From assembly GCF_019355555.1 (NCBI RefSeq), contig NZ_CP072141.1, forward strand, positions 1,420,001 through 1,484,000: a stretch of DNA of 64,000 bases. Reading direction: 5' to 3'. The notes under the pieces were generated by a model. That model saw nothing but the letters and a program-made list of their open reading frames with translations. It had not been told where the DNA came from and did not search any database. Source of the stretch: Rhizobium sp. L51/94 (GTDB lineage: Bacteria; Pseudomonadota; Alphaproteobacteria; Rhizobiales; Rhizobiaceae). The position numbers were made by a program, and so were the translations under genes. The stretch's first letter is position 1; the number at the start of each line of letters is the position of its first letter. Shown here piece after piece: positions 1 to 9,122 of this stretch.

Positions 1-786
1 CGAATTGTCGATTACCGAGAGTTTGCCCTTGGCAAGTTGCCGGGTGCCATCTGTTGCCGATACCTCGACCTCGGCAATGCCCTGTTTCAGAGCATCCCGG
101 ATTTCCGCAAACCGATCGCCGGGAGCGACGAACGACACGCCGATGGGGTCCATCTGTGTGATCGTCACGATCCCCGTCGACGAACTTGCGCTGATGACGC
201 TGCCCGTATCGACTTGGCGAAAACCGGTGCGGCCGGTGAAAGGGGCGACGATGGTCGCAAATCCGAGTTGGGTCTCGGCATTCTTGATTGCCGCATCGTC
301 GTACTGGACGGCGGCGAAAAGCTGGTCGCTGGACGCATTTTTCTGCTCGACGGTTGCAGTGGACGCGATGCCCTTTTGCGCAAGGCCTGCATATCTCTCC
401 GCATCCGCCTTGGCGCTGCGCAGCTGGGCCTCGTCCTGGGCTTTCTTCGCCTTGGCAGACGTCAGGTCGGATACCAGCTGGCGGTCATCCAGCCGCAGCA
501 GGACGCTTCCTTTCTGGACGATCTCCCCCTCCGTGAAAGGGATTTCCATCACCTGCCCGTCTATGCGCGGACGCACCAGAACGGACTGGAGCGAAGACAC
601 CGTTCCAATACCGTTGATGACCCTGTGGATGGTTTCGCGCTTGGCGGTTATTGCCGTGACCGGGATGGGCGGCGCTTCCGTCGTTTCGCTATCGGCAGCA
701 AAAGCACCACTGATGGGTTGGAGGATAAGAGCCGCGACCAGGATGGCCATGCCACGAGACGCAGACGTCAGCGCAAAAAACTTCAT
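1..786 (-). CDS. RND efflux periplasmic adaptor (membrane fusion protein), 3' end outside window
   Basis: The first 262 codons of a membrane fusion protein of the HlyD/MdtA type, the periplasmic link between an RND inner-membrane pump and an outer-membrane channel. The ATG at 786 is followed by a signal peptide (MKFFALTSASRGMAILVAAL, cleavage near GAFAAD). The mature part starts with the adaptor beta strand (PPIPVTAITAKRETIHRVI). Next comes the first lipoyl half (VRPRIDGQVMEIPFTEGEIV), a long Ala/Lys/Gln-rich alpha hairpin around residues 105-150, and the second lipoyl half (TIVAPFTGRTGFRQVDTGSV). A weak ribosome site (AAGGGTGG) precedes the ATG. The frame stays open to base 1, so the C-terminal beta-barrel and any pump gene lie to the left. 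Substrate cannot be told. Family assignment is secure; start fairly so. Confidence 0.9.
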   Translation of the reverse strand, partial: MKFFALTSASRGMAILVAALILQPISGAFAADSETTEAPPIPVTAITAKRETIHRVINGIGTVSSLQSVLVRPRIDGQVMEIPFTEGEIVQKGSVLLRLDDRQLVSDLTSAKAKKAQDEAQLRSAKADAERYAGLAQKGIASTATVEQKNASSDQLFAAVQYDDAAIKNAETQLGFATIVAPFTGRTGFRQVDTGSVISASSSTGIVTITQMDPIGVSFVAPGDRFAEIRDALKQGIAEVEVSATDGTRQLAKGKLSVIDNS

Positions 787-927
787 TCGCCACCCTTGCT
801 TGGATTTCGCTCTGTAACGCAGCAATCCGACTTTGGTTCATTCCGGTTAACTTTATGAGATTCGGGTAATCTATGCCGCCAGTGATGCGGGGCTGAAGAG
901 ACCTTTTTTTCTCGACAATCTCGATAC

Positions 928-959
928 GAAAAAGCCCGACAGGATTTCTCCGGCCGGGC
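928..959 (-). terminator. Rho-independent terminator of the PodJ-like gene
   Basis: On the minus strand a GC-rich stem (outer pairs GCCCG/CGGGC, inner CCGG/CC with a mismatch, six-base loop) is followed by a run of five T (plus-strand A at 929-933). It sits 23 bases after the stop codon of the gene at 982-4815, so it ends that transcript before the efflux adaptor gene. Confidence 0.75.
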
Positions 960-981
960 ATTTGCGGATGAATGATCGGTC

Positions 982-3900
982 TCAGGCGGGCTTGTTGCGG
1001 GCCAGCAGCTGCTTGACGACCTGATCGGTGATCTTGCCGTCTGGCGTCAGGCCGACCGATTTCTGGAAGCTTTTCAGCGCTGCAACCGTCTTGTCGCCCA
1101 TGTTGCCATCAGGCGTGCCGGCGTCGAAGCCGTTGTTGTTGAGGATCGCCTGAATGTTGCGGACAGCCTTTTTCATATCGACCGAGCCGGTGTGGACGCT
1201 CTTGCCCGCCCATGCGTCGGGAATATCGGCGCGGTTGCTCTGGTCGTCCAGTGGCTGCGGCTTCCAGAGATCGACCTTTTCCTTGGCGGCCTGCAGCTGG
1301 TCTGGCTTCAGGGAGTTGGCCACTTCGTCGCGCTTTTGTGCCGCATCCTTGTCGCCGCCCTTGGCGGCAATGGCGAACCACTTGTAGGATTCGGTGAGAT
1401 CCTGCTTCACGCCGTTGCCCCGTGCATAGAGGATGGCGAGATTGAACTGGCTGTCCGAGACGCCGAAATTGGCGGCTTTGGTGAACCAGTCGACAGCTGC
1501 GGCATAATCCTGCGGGCCAGCGGCGCCGGATGCGAACAGAACCGCCAGATTGTGCATGGAGCTGGCGTTACCCTGGTCGGCTGCCAGCTGGTAATATTGC
1601 TTGGCTTTTGCGAGATCTCGGTCGAGGCCATTGCCCTTTTCATACATGCTGGCGAGACGGTACTGTGCCGGGGCAAAGCCCTTGTCGGCAGAGAGCTGGT
1701 ACCAGCTTGCCGCCTGCTTCAGATCGGTCGGCAAACCACGGCCTTCGGTGAAGCGCGCGCCGATCTCGAAGAGTGCCAGAGGATCGCCCTGGCGGGCCGC
1801 ATCTGCAAGTGCCGGCGGCTGGATGCTGTCCGGGACGGCGATGACGGCAGCAGGAGCTGCCGGTGTCGTGGCATCGCCTGCGGTGTTGGCTGCAGCGACG
1901 TCCGGAGCGGTTGTCGCCGACGGCGTCGCATTCGCCATTCCCGGCGCAGGTGTGCCCGGCGAGGTCAGCGGCTGGCTGGCGGTATCGCTACCGGCCGGAG
2001 CCGGCGATGCCAAGTGGGCAGTCTGCGTCGCCATGCCAGGCTCTGCTGGCGCAGCCTGTGTCGGGCCAGGGGCGGGCTGCGGCTGAACGGCGGCTGCAGG
2101 ATCGGTTGCTGCTGGCGCCGGGGTCGCTGCCGAGGTCAAAGCGGACACTTCGGCGGGTGCCGGTGCCTGCTTGCCGGTCAACGAGTGGACCAGCGGAAAC
2201 GCCATGAGCGCCAGCAATGCAGCGCCGACGGCGAGCAGAATCGGGCGGCGGTAGCGCGCGAAAGTTCCCGTCTTGCCGGGGCCCTTGACCGTGGGCGCTG
2301 TTCGCGATTGGTCGACTTCCATGGCAGCGGCCTGGGCAGCGCGGCGGGCGGCGGCGATGTAGTCGGCACGTTCGTTTTCGGTCTGCGGCTTGCCTGCGCC
2401 ATTGCGGGCGGCATTCTGGCTGGCCCGCACCCTTTCGAGGATCTTCTTGATATCCGGCGCGCCGGAGCCGGGCTCCAGCAACTCGTTCGCCTCGTCGGCA
2501 TGCATCATGTCGCCCGAATCGATCGACGGCGTCGGGTCGATCACCTGGCGGTCGGTCGAGGCCTCTGTGTCTGCCTTGCGGCCCGGTCGCAGACGCTTGC
2601 CGAGGGCTGCAAAGAGGCTCGGCTTGCCGCCTTCGCTCTTGACCGCCGCCTTGATGCGCGCCTTGGTTTCGGCATCCATAGGAATTGCGTCGGCGTTGGT
2701 GACCTCAGCTACGCCCGGTACCGCGGTATCGGCGGCGGCTCGCGCAGCAGCGACGGTTGCCATCGGCACTGCAGCGGATGCGGTGCGGATCACCGGTCCG
2801 CTCTTCTGCGCAGGTGCGGCAGCACGGGCTTGCGGCGCATCGGCATATTCGAGCGGCGGCGGGTTGAACTCGGCGGCCGGCATGCGGGCGGCGGGCTTGC
2901 TGCGCTCCATGTTGTCGAGACGGTCGGCGATCTGGACCAGCGTATTGTGCAGGGCTTCGAATGTGCGGTGCGTGCGCTCGTCGCTGCTGCGGCTGATGTC
3001 CTCGAGGTGACGAAGATCCTCGGCCAGCGCCGCCAATGCCGACATCTCGGCCGCAGGTGCCGCGCCGTTCATCGCGCCCTGCCGGGAATAAGCCTGCACG
3101 ACAGTCTCGGCTGCCTGACGAGCGGCTTCGATGACGTATTCGTCGTTGGTGCTCATATAGTCTTCGATAGCGCTCATGCGCTGGTCGAATTCGACCGGAA
3201 AGCCGTTGCGCGGCTCGCTCAGGAGTTCGGAGAGGTGAGCGATCTGGTCTTCCAGTCCGCGCAAGGCGTGACTGTCGGTCGGTGCGGCAGCGGTGCTTTC
3301 CTCCAGCCGGGAAGCAATATCGGCGAGCCGGCTTTCGAGCCTGACGACGACCGTCTCGTCGAAGGCCGACGCCGGCGGATGCATGTCGATCTGGTCGATG
3401 CGGCGGGCCAGCTGCTCCAGCCGTTCGGCCAGCACGTCGTTGACCGCACCCTGGTCGAGCGCATCGATCTTGCGCGAAATATCGCTGAGGTGAACGGTGA
3501 GATCCGGCTGCGGCGCCTGGCTGTATGAGCTTTCCATCAGCCGCGACAGCTCGTTCAGTCGCTCTTCGAGGTTGATCGCGGTTTCCGCATGAGCCATGTC
3601 GTCGATGCGGCTGCTGAGGCTTTCGATACGGCTTGCCAGATCCATGGTCGGCTCGAAGCGCAACATGGCTTCGCTGCTCATCACGTCGATCTGGTCGGCG
3701 AGGCTGCTGATACGGTTTTCGAGGCGCTGGATCAGCGCCGGATCGGCCGTGTTGGCGGTGCTGCGGCCGCTGGCGGCGATCGCCCGGCTGATTTCGTCGA
3801 GGCGCGTATCGATCGCGGTGAACTGCTCGGTCATGGCGCGGTCGCGCGGCTGCATGAGGTTGCCGAACTGCTCCATCGCAGTGGCAATGGAAATCAGCTT

Positions 3901-4815
3901 TTCTTCCAGCGCATGCACCGCAGGGCTATCGTTCATGCCGCCGAGCTGCCGCTTGATATCGTCGATGCGGTAGGCCAGCGCGACAAGCTCTTCCTGCAGG
4001 CCGGATGTGTCGATAGCCTGCAGCCGATCTTCCACGCTGTCCCAACGGCTCTCCATTCCCCGCACGGATTCCTCGCGGGCAAGCCCGTCCATCAGCGCGC
4101 GAAGATCGTCGAACTCTGCCTTCAGGGCGGCGGCCTCGGAGCCGTGGCTGGCACCGGTGTTTGCCAGCTGGTCGATGCTGTCGGCAAGACGCGTCAGATC
4201 GGCGCGCATGCTGTCTGCGAAATTATGGTCTTCGGCGGCGCCCTTGATCGTGCGGATCTCGGCCCGGAGTGCGCCCATCTCGCGCGCTACCCCGTCTGCG
4301 ATGTCTTTCTTGAGGTCGTGGCGCAGGCTGACCAGGGCCTGGGCGATCTCGGTCATCGCATCCGCTGCAGGGCGGCTATCGGCCGCAACGCGGGCAACGG
4401 GCTGGCGCGAGGCCACGGGTTCTGCGGCGCGCGGTGCGAGCGGCGGACGGACGGGTGCCTCTTGCTCTGCGGCCTGGCTGCGGTCGCGGCTGGCCCCGAG
4501 TATGCGCTGGCGCTGGCGGATTTCGGCAAAGGGATCGGAGCGTGGAGCTGGCGCCGGTGCTTCGGCGCGCGATGGCCTGTCGTTAGCCTCGCGGCTGGCG
4601 ACAGCGCGGTCCAGACGATTGGATCTCTCTGCGAGCGCCGGGCGGGCTGCAGACGACACGGCTGCCGCTGGTGCCTGCGGGCGCGCCGTTTCCAGACCGC
4701 CTGCTGCGCCCATCAGACCTTCGATGCGGGCCTCTAGACCCTCGATCGTGCGGCTGAGTGCATCGAGAGCCGTCCTGTCGTTCATCAGGGGAGGATGTGA
4801 TGGAGATCCGCTCAT
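982..4815 (-). CDS. podJ: PodJ-like polar localization protein: coiled coil, one membrane span, Sel1 repeats, peptidoglycan-binding domain
   Basis: A 1277-residue protein with the architecture of alphaproteobacterial PodJ, a scaffold that marks a cell pole. The cytoplasmic N-terminus opens with a conserved rhizobial-looking stretch (ALDALSRTIEGLEARIEGL). Residues about 130-640 are a long coiled coil with repeated SRIESL/RLDEIS-type heptads. An Ala/Pro linker follows, then a single membrane span near 855-877 (ILLAVGAALLALMAFPLV). The periplasmic part has a Pro/Ala-rich tether, about four Sel1/TPR-like repeats (about 1005-1160; SWYQLSADKGFAPAQYRLAS is one) and a C-terminal peptidoglycan-binding type 1 domain (about 1212-1277). 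The start at 4815 (MSGSPS) is chosen because a GAAGTGAG-like site precedes it. ATG at 4785 and an upstream in-frame ATG at 4935 are alternatives. Gene name is from domain order, not alignment. Confidence 0.75.
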   Translation of the reverse strand: MSGSPSHPPLMNDRTALDALSRTIEGLEARIEGLMGAAGGLETARPQAPAAAVSSAARPALAERSNRLDRAVASREANDRPSRAEAPAPAPRSDPFAEIRQRQRILGASRDRSQAAEQEAPVRPPLAPRAAEPVASRQPVARVAADSRPAADAMTEIAQALVSLRHDLKKDIADGVAREMGALRAEIRTIKGAAEDHNFADSMRADLTRLADSIDQLANTGASHGSEAAALKAEFDDLRALMDGLAREESVRGMESRWDSVEDRLQAIDTSGLQEELVALAYRIDDIKRQLGGMNDSPAVHALEEKLISIATAMEQFGNLMQPRDRAMTEQFTAIDTRLDEISRAIAASGRSTANTADPALIQRLENRISSLADQIDVMSSEAMLRFEPTMDLASRIESLSSRIDDMAHAETAINLEERLNELSRLMESSYSQAPQPDLTVHLSDISRKIDALDQGAVNDVLAERLEQLARRIDQIDMHPPASAFDETVVVRLESRLADIASRLEESTAAAPTDSHALRGLEDQIAHLSELLSEPRNGFPVEFDQRMSAIEDYMSTNDEYVIEAARQAAETVVQAYSRQGAMNGAAPAAEMSALAALAEDLRHLEDISRSSDERTHRTFEALHNTLVQIADRLDNMERSKPAARMPAAEFNPPPLEYADAPQARAAAPAQKSGPVIRTASAAVPMATVAAARAAADTAVPGVAEVTNADAIPMDAETKARIKAAVKSEGGKPSLFAALGKRLRPGRKADTEASTDRQVIDPTPSIDSGDMMHADEANELLEPGSGAPDIKKILERVRASQNAARNGAGKPQTENERADYIAAARRAAQAAAMEVDQSRTAPTVKGPGKTGTFARYRRPILLAVGAALLALMAFPLVHSLTGKQAPAPAEVSALTSAATPAPAATDPAAAVQPQPAPGPTQAAPAEPGMATQTAHLASPAPAGSDTASQPLTSPGTPAPGMANATPSATTAPDVAAANTAGDATTPAAPAAVIAVPDSIQPPALADAARQGDPLALFEIGARFTEGRGLPTDLKQAASWYQLSADKGFAPAQYRLASMYEKGNGLDRDLAKAKQYYQLAADQGNASSMHNLAVLFASGAAGPQDYAAAVDWFTKAANFGVSDSQFNLAILYARGNGVKQDLTESYKWFAIAAKGGDKDAAQKRDEVANSLKPDQLQAAKEKVDLWKPQPLDDQSNRADIPDAWAGKSVHTGSVDMKKAVRNIQAILNNNGFDAGTPDGNMGDKTVAALKSFQKSVGLTPDGKITDQVVKQLLARNKPA

Positions 4816-5307
4816 CGTGTTGCTCACTTCGACATTTGACCCTTGCGGGCTGTTTCCCCCGGTACTCGCGCCGCTGCCATCGAAAACTGCAGTGACTGAA
4901 GAGCACCAGACGCAAGGGCGTATTACGGTACGCATTCCTGTGACCGGTGGAGATCGCTGTATTCCAAAAATCTAAACTGCGGCATGGAATACGGATCACT
5001 CCGCTCACGCCGCAAAATTCGCAAAACGTGGTAAAGAACCCGTTAACTTTCCCGAAAATTTCTTTAACCTTTGTTCAATGCGCACCAGCCCGGCCATTGC
5101 GGACACAAGATATCTCTGAGGAAGCCGAGCCGCACTTTCTCCCGGTGCCAGCGCCTGGGGTCTCGCATACGGCACCCATCGCCCCTCCGACACAAAAGTT
5201 TTACCCTCGGGTCATACATTTGACGTTTACGCGCACGTCAATATTTCATAGGCTTGTTGCAGGGACGGAGCCTTGGCCTCGTCTTTGCGAATTGGAGGAT
5301 TTGAACG
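4816..5307. other. Divergent promoter region, podJ-like / acyl-CoA dehydrogenase
   Basis: A 492-base intergenic stretch serving two divergent genes. No convincing coding sequence was seen: the open frames here lack ribosome sites and the codon bias of neighbours. The middle (about 5020-5085) is A+T richer than its surroundings and contains several TTAAC words, fitting promoter DNA. The only clear structure is the inverted repeat at 5220-5241, listed separately. Confidence 0.6.
5220..5241. promoter_or_regulatory. Inverted repeat, candidate operator of the beta-oxidation genes
   Basis: Perfect 7-base arms TTGACGT (5220-5226) and ACGTCAA (5235-5241) are separated by eight bases, 67 bases before the acyl-CoA dehydrogenase start. 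Position and symmetry suit a repressor site. From memory it resembles operators of MerR-family regulators of acyl-CoA catabolism (LiuR type), but the regulator is not in this window and that link is unproven. Confidence 0.5.
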
Positions 5308-7104
5308 ATGCCAGTCTATCGGGCGCCCGTCAGCGACACGCTGTTCATTCTCAACGATGTGCTCGGCCTCGAGCGCTACAATAATCTGCCGGGCTTTGCC
5401 GATGCGACGCCCGAGATGATCGAGGCCATCCTTGGCGAAGCTGCCCGGATGGCCGAGGAAGTACTGTTTCCACTCAACTATTCTGGCGATCAGGAAGGCT
5501 GCCGGCGCAGCGATGACGGCAATGTCTCGACGCCAACAGGTTTCAAGCAGGCCTATGAATCCTATTGCGCCGGTGGTTGGACAGGGCTTGCAGTGCCGGA
5601 GGAATTCGGCGGCCAGGGGCTGCCCTATACGCTGCATGCGGCCGTCGGCGAATATACCTCTTCAGCCAATATGGCACTTATGATGTATCCCGGCCTGACG
5701 CACGGAGCGATGTCTGCGATCCTCGTGCACGGCACGGAGGAGCAGAAGCGCACATACCTGCCGAAAATGGTCGAGGGCAGATGGTCGGGGACGATGAACC
5801 TGACGGAGCCCCATTGCGGCACCGATCTCGGTCTGCTGCGCACGAAGGCCGTGCTACAGCCTGATGGCAGCTACCGGATTTCCGGCCAGAAGATTTTCAT
5901 CTCGGCGGGCGAGCACGACCTGACGGAGAATATCGTTCATCTCGTGCTTGCCCGCATCGAGGGCGCACCGGAGGGCACCAAGGGTATCTCGCTGTTCATC
6001 GTGCCGAAATTCCTGATTGGCGAAGACGGTGCACCGGCCGCCAGAAATGGTGTCAGCTGCGGCGCCCTCGAGCACAAGATGGGCATTCACGCCAACGCCA
6101 CCTGCGTGATGAACTACGACGACGCGACGGGCTACCTGATCGGCACCGAGAACCGAGGCTTGCCCGCCATGTTCGTGATGATGAACGAGGCGCGCGTCAG
6201 CGTCGGTCTGCAGGGCGTGTCGATCTCGGAAGTCGCCTACCAGAACGCCGCCGCCTACGCCCGCGATCGTATCCAGGGCCGCTCGCTGTCGGGGGCAAAG
6301 GCGCCGGACAAAAAGGCCGATCCGATCATCGTCCACCCCGATATCCGCCGGACGCTGATGACCATTCGAGCCTTCAACGAGGCCGGTCGTGCCTTCCTGC
6401 TGTGGACGGCCCTGCAATCCGACATCGCCCACCGCGCGACCGATGAAAGGGAGCGCCAATTGGCCGACGACATCCTTGGCCTTTTGACGCCCATCCTCAA
6501 GGGCGTCATGACGGACAAGGGTTTCGAGCACGCCGTCATGGCCCAGCAGGTGTTCGGCGGCCATGGCTATATCGAGGACAACGGCATGAGCCAGTATGTC
6601 CGCGATGCCCGCATTGCGATGATCTACGAGGGCGCCAACGGCATCCAGGCGCTCGATCTGGTCGGCCGCAAGCTCGGCCTCAACGGCGGCCGCGCGGTGA
6701 TGGCGCTGTTCAAGGAGATCGGCGATTTCTGCGAGGAGAACCGCGCCGACGAAGCGATGGCACCGTTCACCAAGGCCTTGAAGAAGAGCCTCGGCGACGC
6801 CCAGGCCGCGACCATGTGGTTCATGCAGAACGCCATGGCAAAGCCCGACAATGCCGGTGCCGGCTCCACCGATTACATGCACCTCTTCGGCCTCGTCGTG
6901 CTCGGTTACATGTGGGCGAAGATGGTCAAAGCGGCGCAGACAGGCCTTGCCTCCGGCGACAGTGCTCGTTCGGAGTTTTTCGAGGCCAAACTGGTGACCG
7001 GGCGCTTTTACATGGAGCGCATCCTGCCGGAAACCGCGCTACGCCGCACCCGCGTCGAGGCCGGCGCAGACACCATGATGGCGCTGCCGGCGGAGGCGTT
7101 TTGA
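5308..7104 (+). CDS. Acyl-CoA dehydrogenase, large (about 600-residue) type
   Basis: FAD-dependent acyl-CoA dehydrogenase that makes the trans-2 double bond in the first step of beta-oxidation; 598 residues, the size of the subgroup with an extra C-terminal domain after the usual 380-residue core. The N-terminal helical domain covers about 30-160. The flavin-contact segment reads [15 protein letters not shown]. Middle beta-domain, C-terminal helical bundle and extra domain (about 470-598) follow. The catalytic base is Glu441 in [18 protein letters not shown], preceded by the family stretch [21 protein letters not shown] strong site (TTGGAGGA) lies 8 bases before the ATG. The thiolase and FadB-type genes follow on the same strand after a toxin-antitoxin pair, indicating a fatty-acid degradation unit. 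Chain-length preference cannot be read from sequence. Confidence 0.93.
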   Translation: MPVYRAPVSDTLFILNDVLGLERYNNLPGFADATPEMIEAILGEAARMAEEVLFPLNYSGDQEGCRRSDDGNVSTPTGFKQAYESYCAGGWTGLAVPEEFGGQGLPYTLHAAVGEYTSSANMALMMYPGLTHGAMSAILVHGTEEQKRTYLPKMVEGRWSGTMNLTEPHCGTDLGLLRTKAVLQPDGSYRISGQKIFISAGEHDLTENIVHLVLARIEGAPEGTKGISLFIVPKFLIGEDGAPAARNGVSCGALEHKMGIHANATCVMNYDDATGYLIGTENRGLPAMFVMMNEARVSVGLQGVSISEVAYQNAAAYARDRIQGRSLSGAKAPDKKADPIIVHPDIRRTLMTIRAFNEAGRAFLLWTALQSDIAHRATDERERQLADDILGLLTPILKGVMTDKGFEHAVMAQQVFGGHGYIEDNGMSQYVRDARIAMIYEGANGIQALDLVGRKLGLNGGRAVMALFKEIGDFCEENRADEAMAPFTKALKKSLGDAQAATMWFMQNAMAKPDNAGAGSTDYMHLFGLVVLGYMWAKMVKAAQTGLASGDSARSEFFEAKLVTGRFYMERILPETALRRTRVEAGADTMMALPAEAF

Positions 7105-7155
7105 TCTGCAGAAGCGGTATCTGAGGTCGAGTCCGCATCTTGTGAAGCATGATTG

Positions 7156-7179
7156 AAAGTTATATATTGATATAACTTT
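7156..7179. promoter_or_regulatory. Perfect inverted repeat, operator of the toxin-antitoxin pair
   Basis: Arms AAAGTTATAT (7156-7165) and ATATAACTTT (7170-7179) are perfect complements with a four-base spacer. The right arm runs into the ribosome site (GGAGG, 7181-7185) of the antitoxin gene. MazE/AbrB-type antitoxins repress their own promoter at such A+T-rich palindromes, so this is very probably the autoregulatory site. The A+T richness contrasts with the surrounding high-GC DNA. Confidence 0.8.
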
Positions 7180-7190
7180 TGGAGGCGAAA

Positions 7191-7448
7191 ATGGCGACAT
7201 CGACACTTCGCAATGTGGGAGGCTCTGTCATGATGACGATCCCGAAAGCTGTAGTTGATGAGTTGGGACTGACAGCCAATACCAAGGTCGAGGTATTGGC
7301 AGAGGATGGGCGCGTCGTTGCGGTTCCGCACAAGCGGCCGAAGTACACGCTCGATGAGCTTTTGGCGCAGTGCGATCTTGATGCACCGTTTACAGAGGAA
7401 GATCGGGAATGGCTCGATGATGCACCGTCTGGCCGAGAGGTCATCTAG
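7191..7448 (+). CDS. MazE-type antitoxin with AbrB fold
   Basis: An 85-residue antitoxin. Residues 1-45 form a SpoVT/AbrB swapped-hairpin DNA-binding domain (STLRNVGGSVMMTIPKAVVD, then LGLTANTKVEVLAEDGRVV). The acidic tail (LDELLAQCDLDAPFTEEDRE) is the usual toxin-binding part. It neutralises the toxin encoded next and should repress the operon through the palindrome just upstream. The ATG at 7191 is preferred because GGAGG lies at 7181-7185; an in-frame TTG at 7179 would place that site inside the gene. The stop overlaps the toxin start by one base. Confidence 0.9.
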   Translation: MATSTLRNVGGSVMMTIPKAVVDELGLTANTKVEVLAEDGRVVAVPHKRPKYTLDELLAQCDLDAPFTEEDREWLDDAPSGREVI

Positions 7449-7777
7449 TGGATCGCGGAGACATCTGGCACGTCGATCTAGAACCGATCCGTGGACGTGA
7501 ACAGGCTGGCGCGCGGTATGTGCTGGTGGTTACCAAGAAAAGCTTCAATGCCATCGGCACGCCGATAGTGGTGCCTATAACGACCGGCGGTGAGTTTGCC
7601 CGTTTCAAAGGATTTGCCGTGTCGTTGTCCGGCGCGGGAACGCGGAGTTCGGGTGTGATCCTGTGCAATCAGCTGCGGTCGCTCGACCTCAGGGCGCGCG
7701 GCGGGAAATACGTGGAAAGTGTGCCGGATTTCATCATGTTCGAAGTGCTTGCCCGGATCACTATATTCTTCGACTAA
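7448..7777 (+). CDS. MazF/PemK-type endoribonuclease toxin
   Basis: A 109-residue protein of the MazF/PemK/ChpB family, whose members cut mRNA at short sequences and arrest growth unless bound by antitoxin. Family landmarks: N-terminal RGDIWHVDLEPIRGREQAG with the Arg-Gly-Asp-Ile-Trp start, then the core strand RYVLVVTKKSFN. IVVPITTG is followed by a stretch ending VILCNQLRSLDLRARGGKYV, in which the conserved Asn-Gln and Asp/Arg residues line the active site. Translation starts at GTG 7448, sharing one base with the antitoxin stop (TAGTG), so the two are coupled. The pair stands between an acyl-CoA dehydrogenase and a thiolase gene, where no functional link is expected. Confidence 0.9.
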   Translation: MDRGDIWHVDLEPIRGREQAGARYVLVVTKKSFNAIGTPIVVPITTGGEFARFKGFAVSLSGAGTRSSGVILCNQLRSLDLRARGGKYVESVPDFIMFEVLARITIFFD

Positions 7778-7823
7778 TATTACGAGATCGAATTTGGTGC
7801 CGGCGGCGCCTGGGAGAGAGACG

Positions 7824-9032
7824 ATGACCGAGGTTTTCATTTACGATCATGTCCGCACGCCCCGCGGTCGTGGCAAGAAGGATGGCGCGTTGCATGAAGT
7901 GCCGTCGGTGCGTCTCGCTGCACGCACGCTGGAGGCGATCCGTGATCGCAACGGTCTGGATACGGCGACGGTTAACGACATCATCATGGGCTGCGTCGAT
8001 CCCGTAATGGAAGCCGGCGCGGTCATCCCGAAGGCTGCGGCGTTCGAGGCGGGCTATTCGACCCGTGCCCCCGGAATGCAGATCTCGCGCTTCTGCGCAT
8101 CCGGCCTCGATGCCGTCAATCTGGCTGCGGCCAAGATCGCCCAGGGCGCGGACGACATCGTCATTGCCGGCGGTGTCGAGAGCATGTCGCGGGTCGGGCT
8201 CGGGATGGGCGGTGGTGCCTGGTTCATGGATCCATCGGTCAATTTTCCCGCTTATTTTATGCCGCAGGGCGTCTCCGCCGATCTGATTGCCACAAAATAC
8301 GGTTTCTCGCGCGCCGATGTCGATGCTTATGCTGTCGAAAGCCAGAAGCGCGCGGCGCATGCTTGGAAAAGCGGCTGGTTCGACAAGTCCGTCATTTCGG
8401 TCAAGGACCAGAACGGCCTGACCATCCTTGCCCATGACGAGCACATGCGCCCCGGCACGGATATGCAGGCGCTCGGCGCCCTCAATCCGTCCTTCCAGAT
8501 GCCCGGTGAAATGGGCGGCTTCGAGGCCGTCGGTATCCAGGCGCATCCGGAAATCGAGCGCATCAACTACGTCCACCATGCCGGCAATTCCTCCGGCATC
8601 GTCGACGGCGCAGGCGTCGTACTGCTCGGCTCCAGGGCTGGTGGCGGGAGCATGGGACTAAAACCCCGGGCCCGCGTCAAGGCTTTCGCCAACATCGGCT
8701 CCGACCCGGCACTGATGCTGACAGGGCCAGTCGATGTGACCGAGAAGCTGCTCAAGCGTTCCGGCCTGTCGCTGGCGGATATCGATCTTTTCGAACTCAA
8801 CGAGGCTTTTGCCGCCGTCGTTCTGCGCTACTGCCAGGCTTTCGACATCGATCATGGCAAAATCAACGTCAATGGCGGCGCCATCGCCATGGGCCATCCG
8901 CTCGGCGCCACCGGTGCGATGATCCTCGGTACAGTGCTCGACGAGCTGGAGCGCCGGGATCTCAACGTCGCCCTGGTTACCCTCTGCATCGGCGCCGGCA
9001 TGGGCACCGCCACCATCATCGAAAGGGTCTGA
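7824..9032 (+). CDS. Acetyl-CoA C-acyltransferase (thiolase II family)
   Basis: A 402-residue thiolase catalysing the last step of beta-oxidation, cleavage of 3-ketoacyl-CoA with CoA. All catalytic landmarks are present: acyl-accepting Cys91 in [19 protein letters not shown], the His of [19 protein letters not shown] and the second Cys of [17 protein letters not shown], also typical, is present. The ATG at 7824 follows GGGAGAGAG. The FadB-type gene starts 90 bases downstream, so the two form the usual trifunctional pair. Together with the dehydrogenase at 5308 they supply a full beta-oxidation cycle. A FadA-like role is likeliest; an acetoacetyl-CoA thiolase role is less likely given the neighbours. 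Confidence 0.93.
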   Translation: MTEVFIYDHVRTPRGRGKKDGALHEVPSVRLAARTLEAIRDRNGLDTATVNDIIMGCVDPVMEAGAVIPKAAAFEAGYSTRAPGMQISRFCASGLDAVNLAAAKIAQGADDIVIAGGVESMSRVGLGMGGGAWFMDPSVNFPAYFMPQGVSADLIATKYGFSRADVDAYAVESQKRAAHAWKSGWFDKSVISVKDQNGLTILAHDEHMRPGTDMQALGALNPSFQMPGEMGGFEAVGIQAHPEIERINYVHHAGNSSGIVDGAGVVLLGSRAGGGSMGLKPRARVKAFANIGSDPALMLTGPVDVTEKLLKRSGLSLADIDLFELNEAFAAVVLRYCQAFDIDHGKINVNGGAIAMGHPLGATGAMILGTVLDELERRDLNVALVTLCIGAGMGTATIIERV

Positions 9033-9122
9033 TGGCTTTCTCCGCACCCCCCCCTGATGGGGGCAAGCGAGTGAGTGTGCAACCCGGCAACCACGAACAT
9101 TTACTGGGAGAGGAATCCCGCG

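Noticed and set aside
1192..3528. 778-codon open frame on the plus strand
   Set aside because: It lies wholly antisense to the PodJ-like coiled-coil gene, has Arg/Cys/Gly-heavy composition and no ribosome site or family; it is the mirror of a GC-rich codon pattern.
4816..4935. N-terminal extension of the PodJ-like protein
   Set aside because: Residues before the ATG at 4815 are Cys/Ser/Gly-rich and unlike the family; no ribosome site at 4935.
5854..6882. 342-codon minus-strand open frame over the acyl-CoA dehydrogenase
   Set aside because: Antisense shadow; His/Asp/Gly-rich without recognisable domain.
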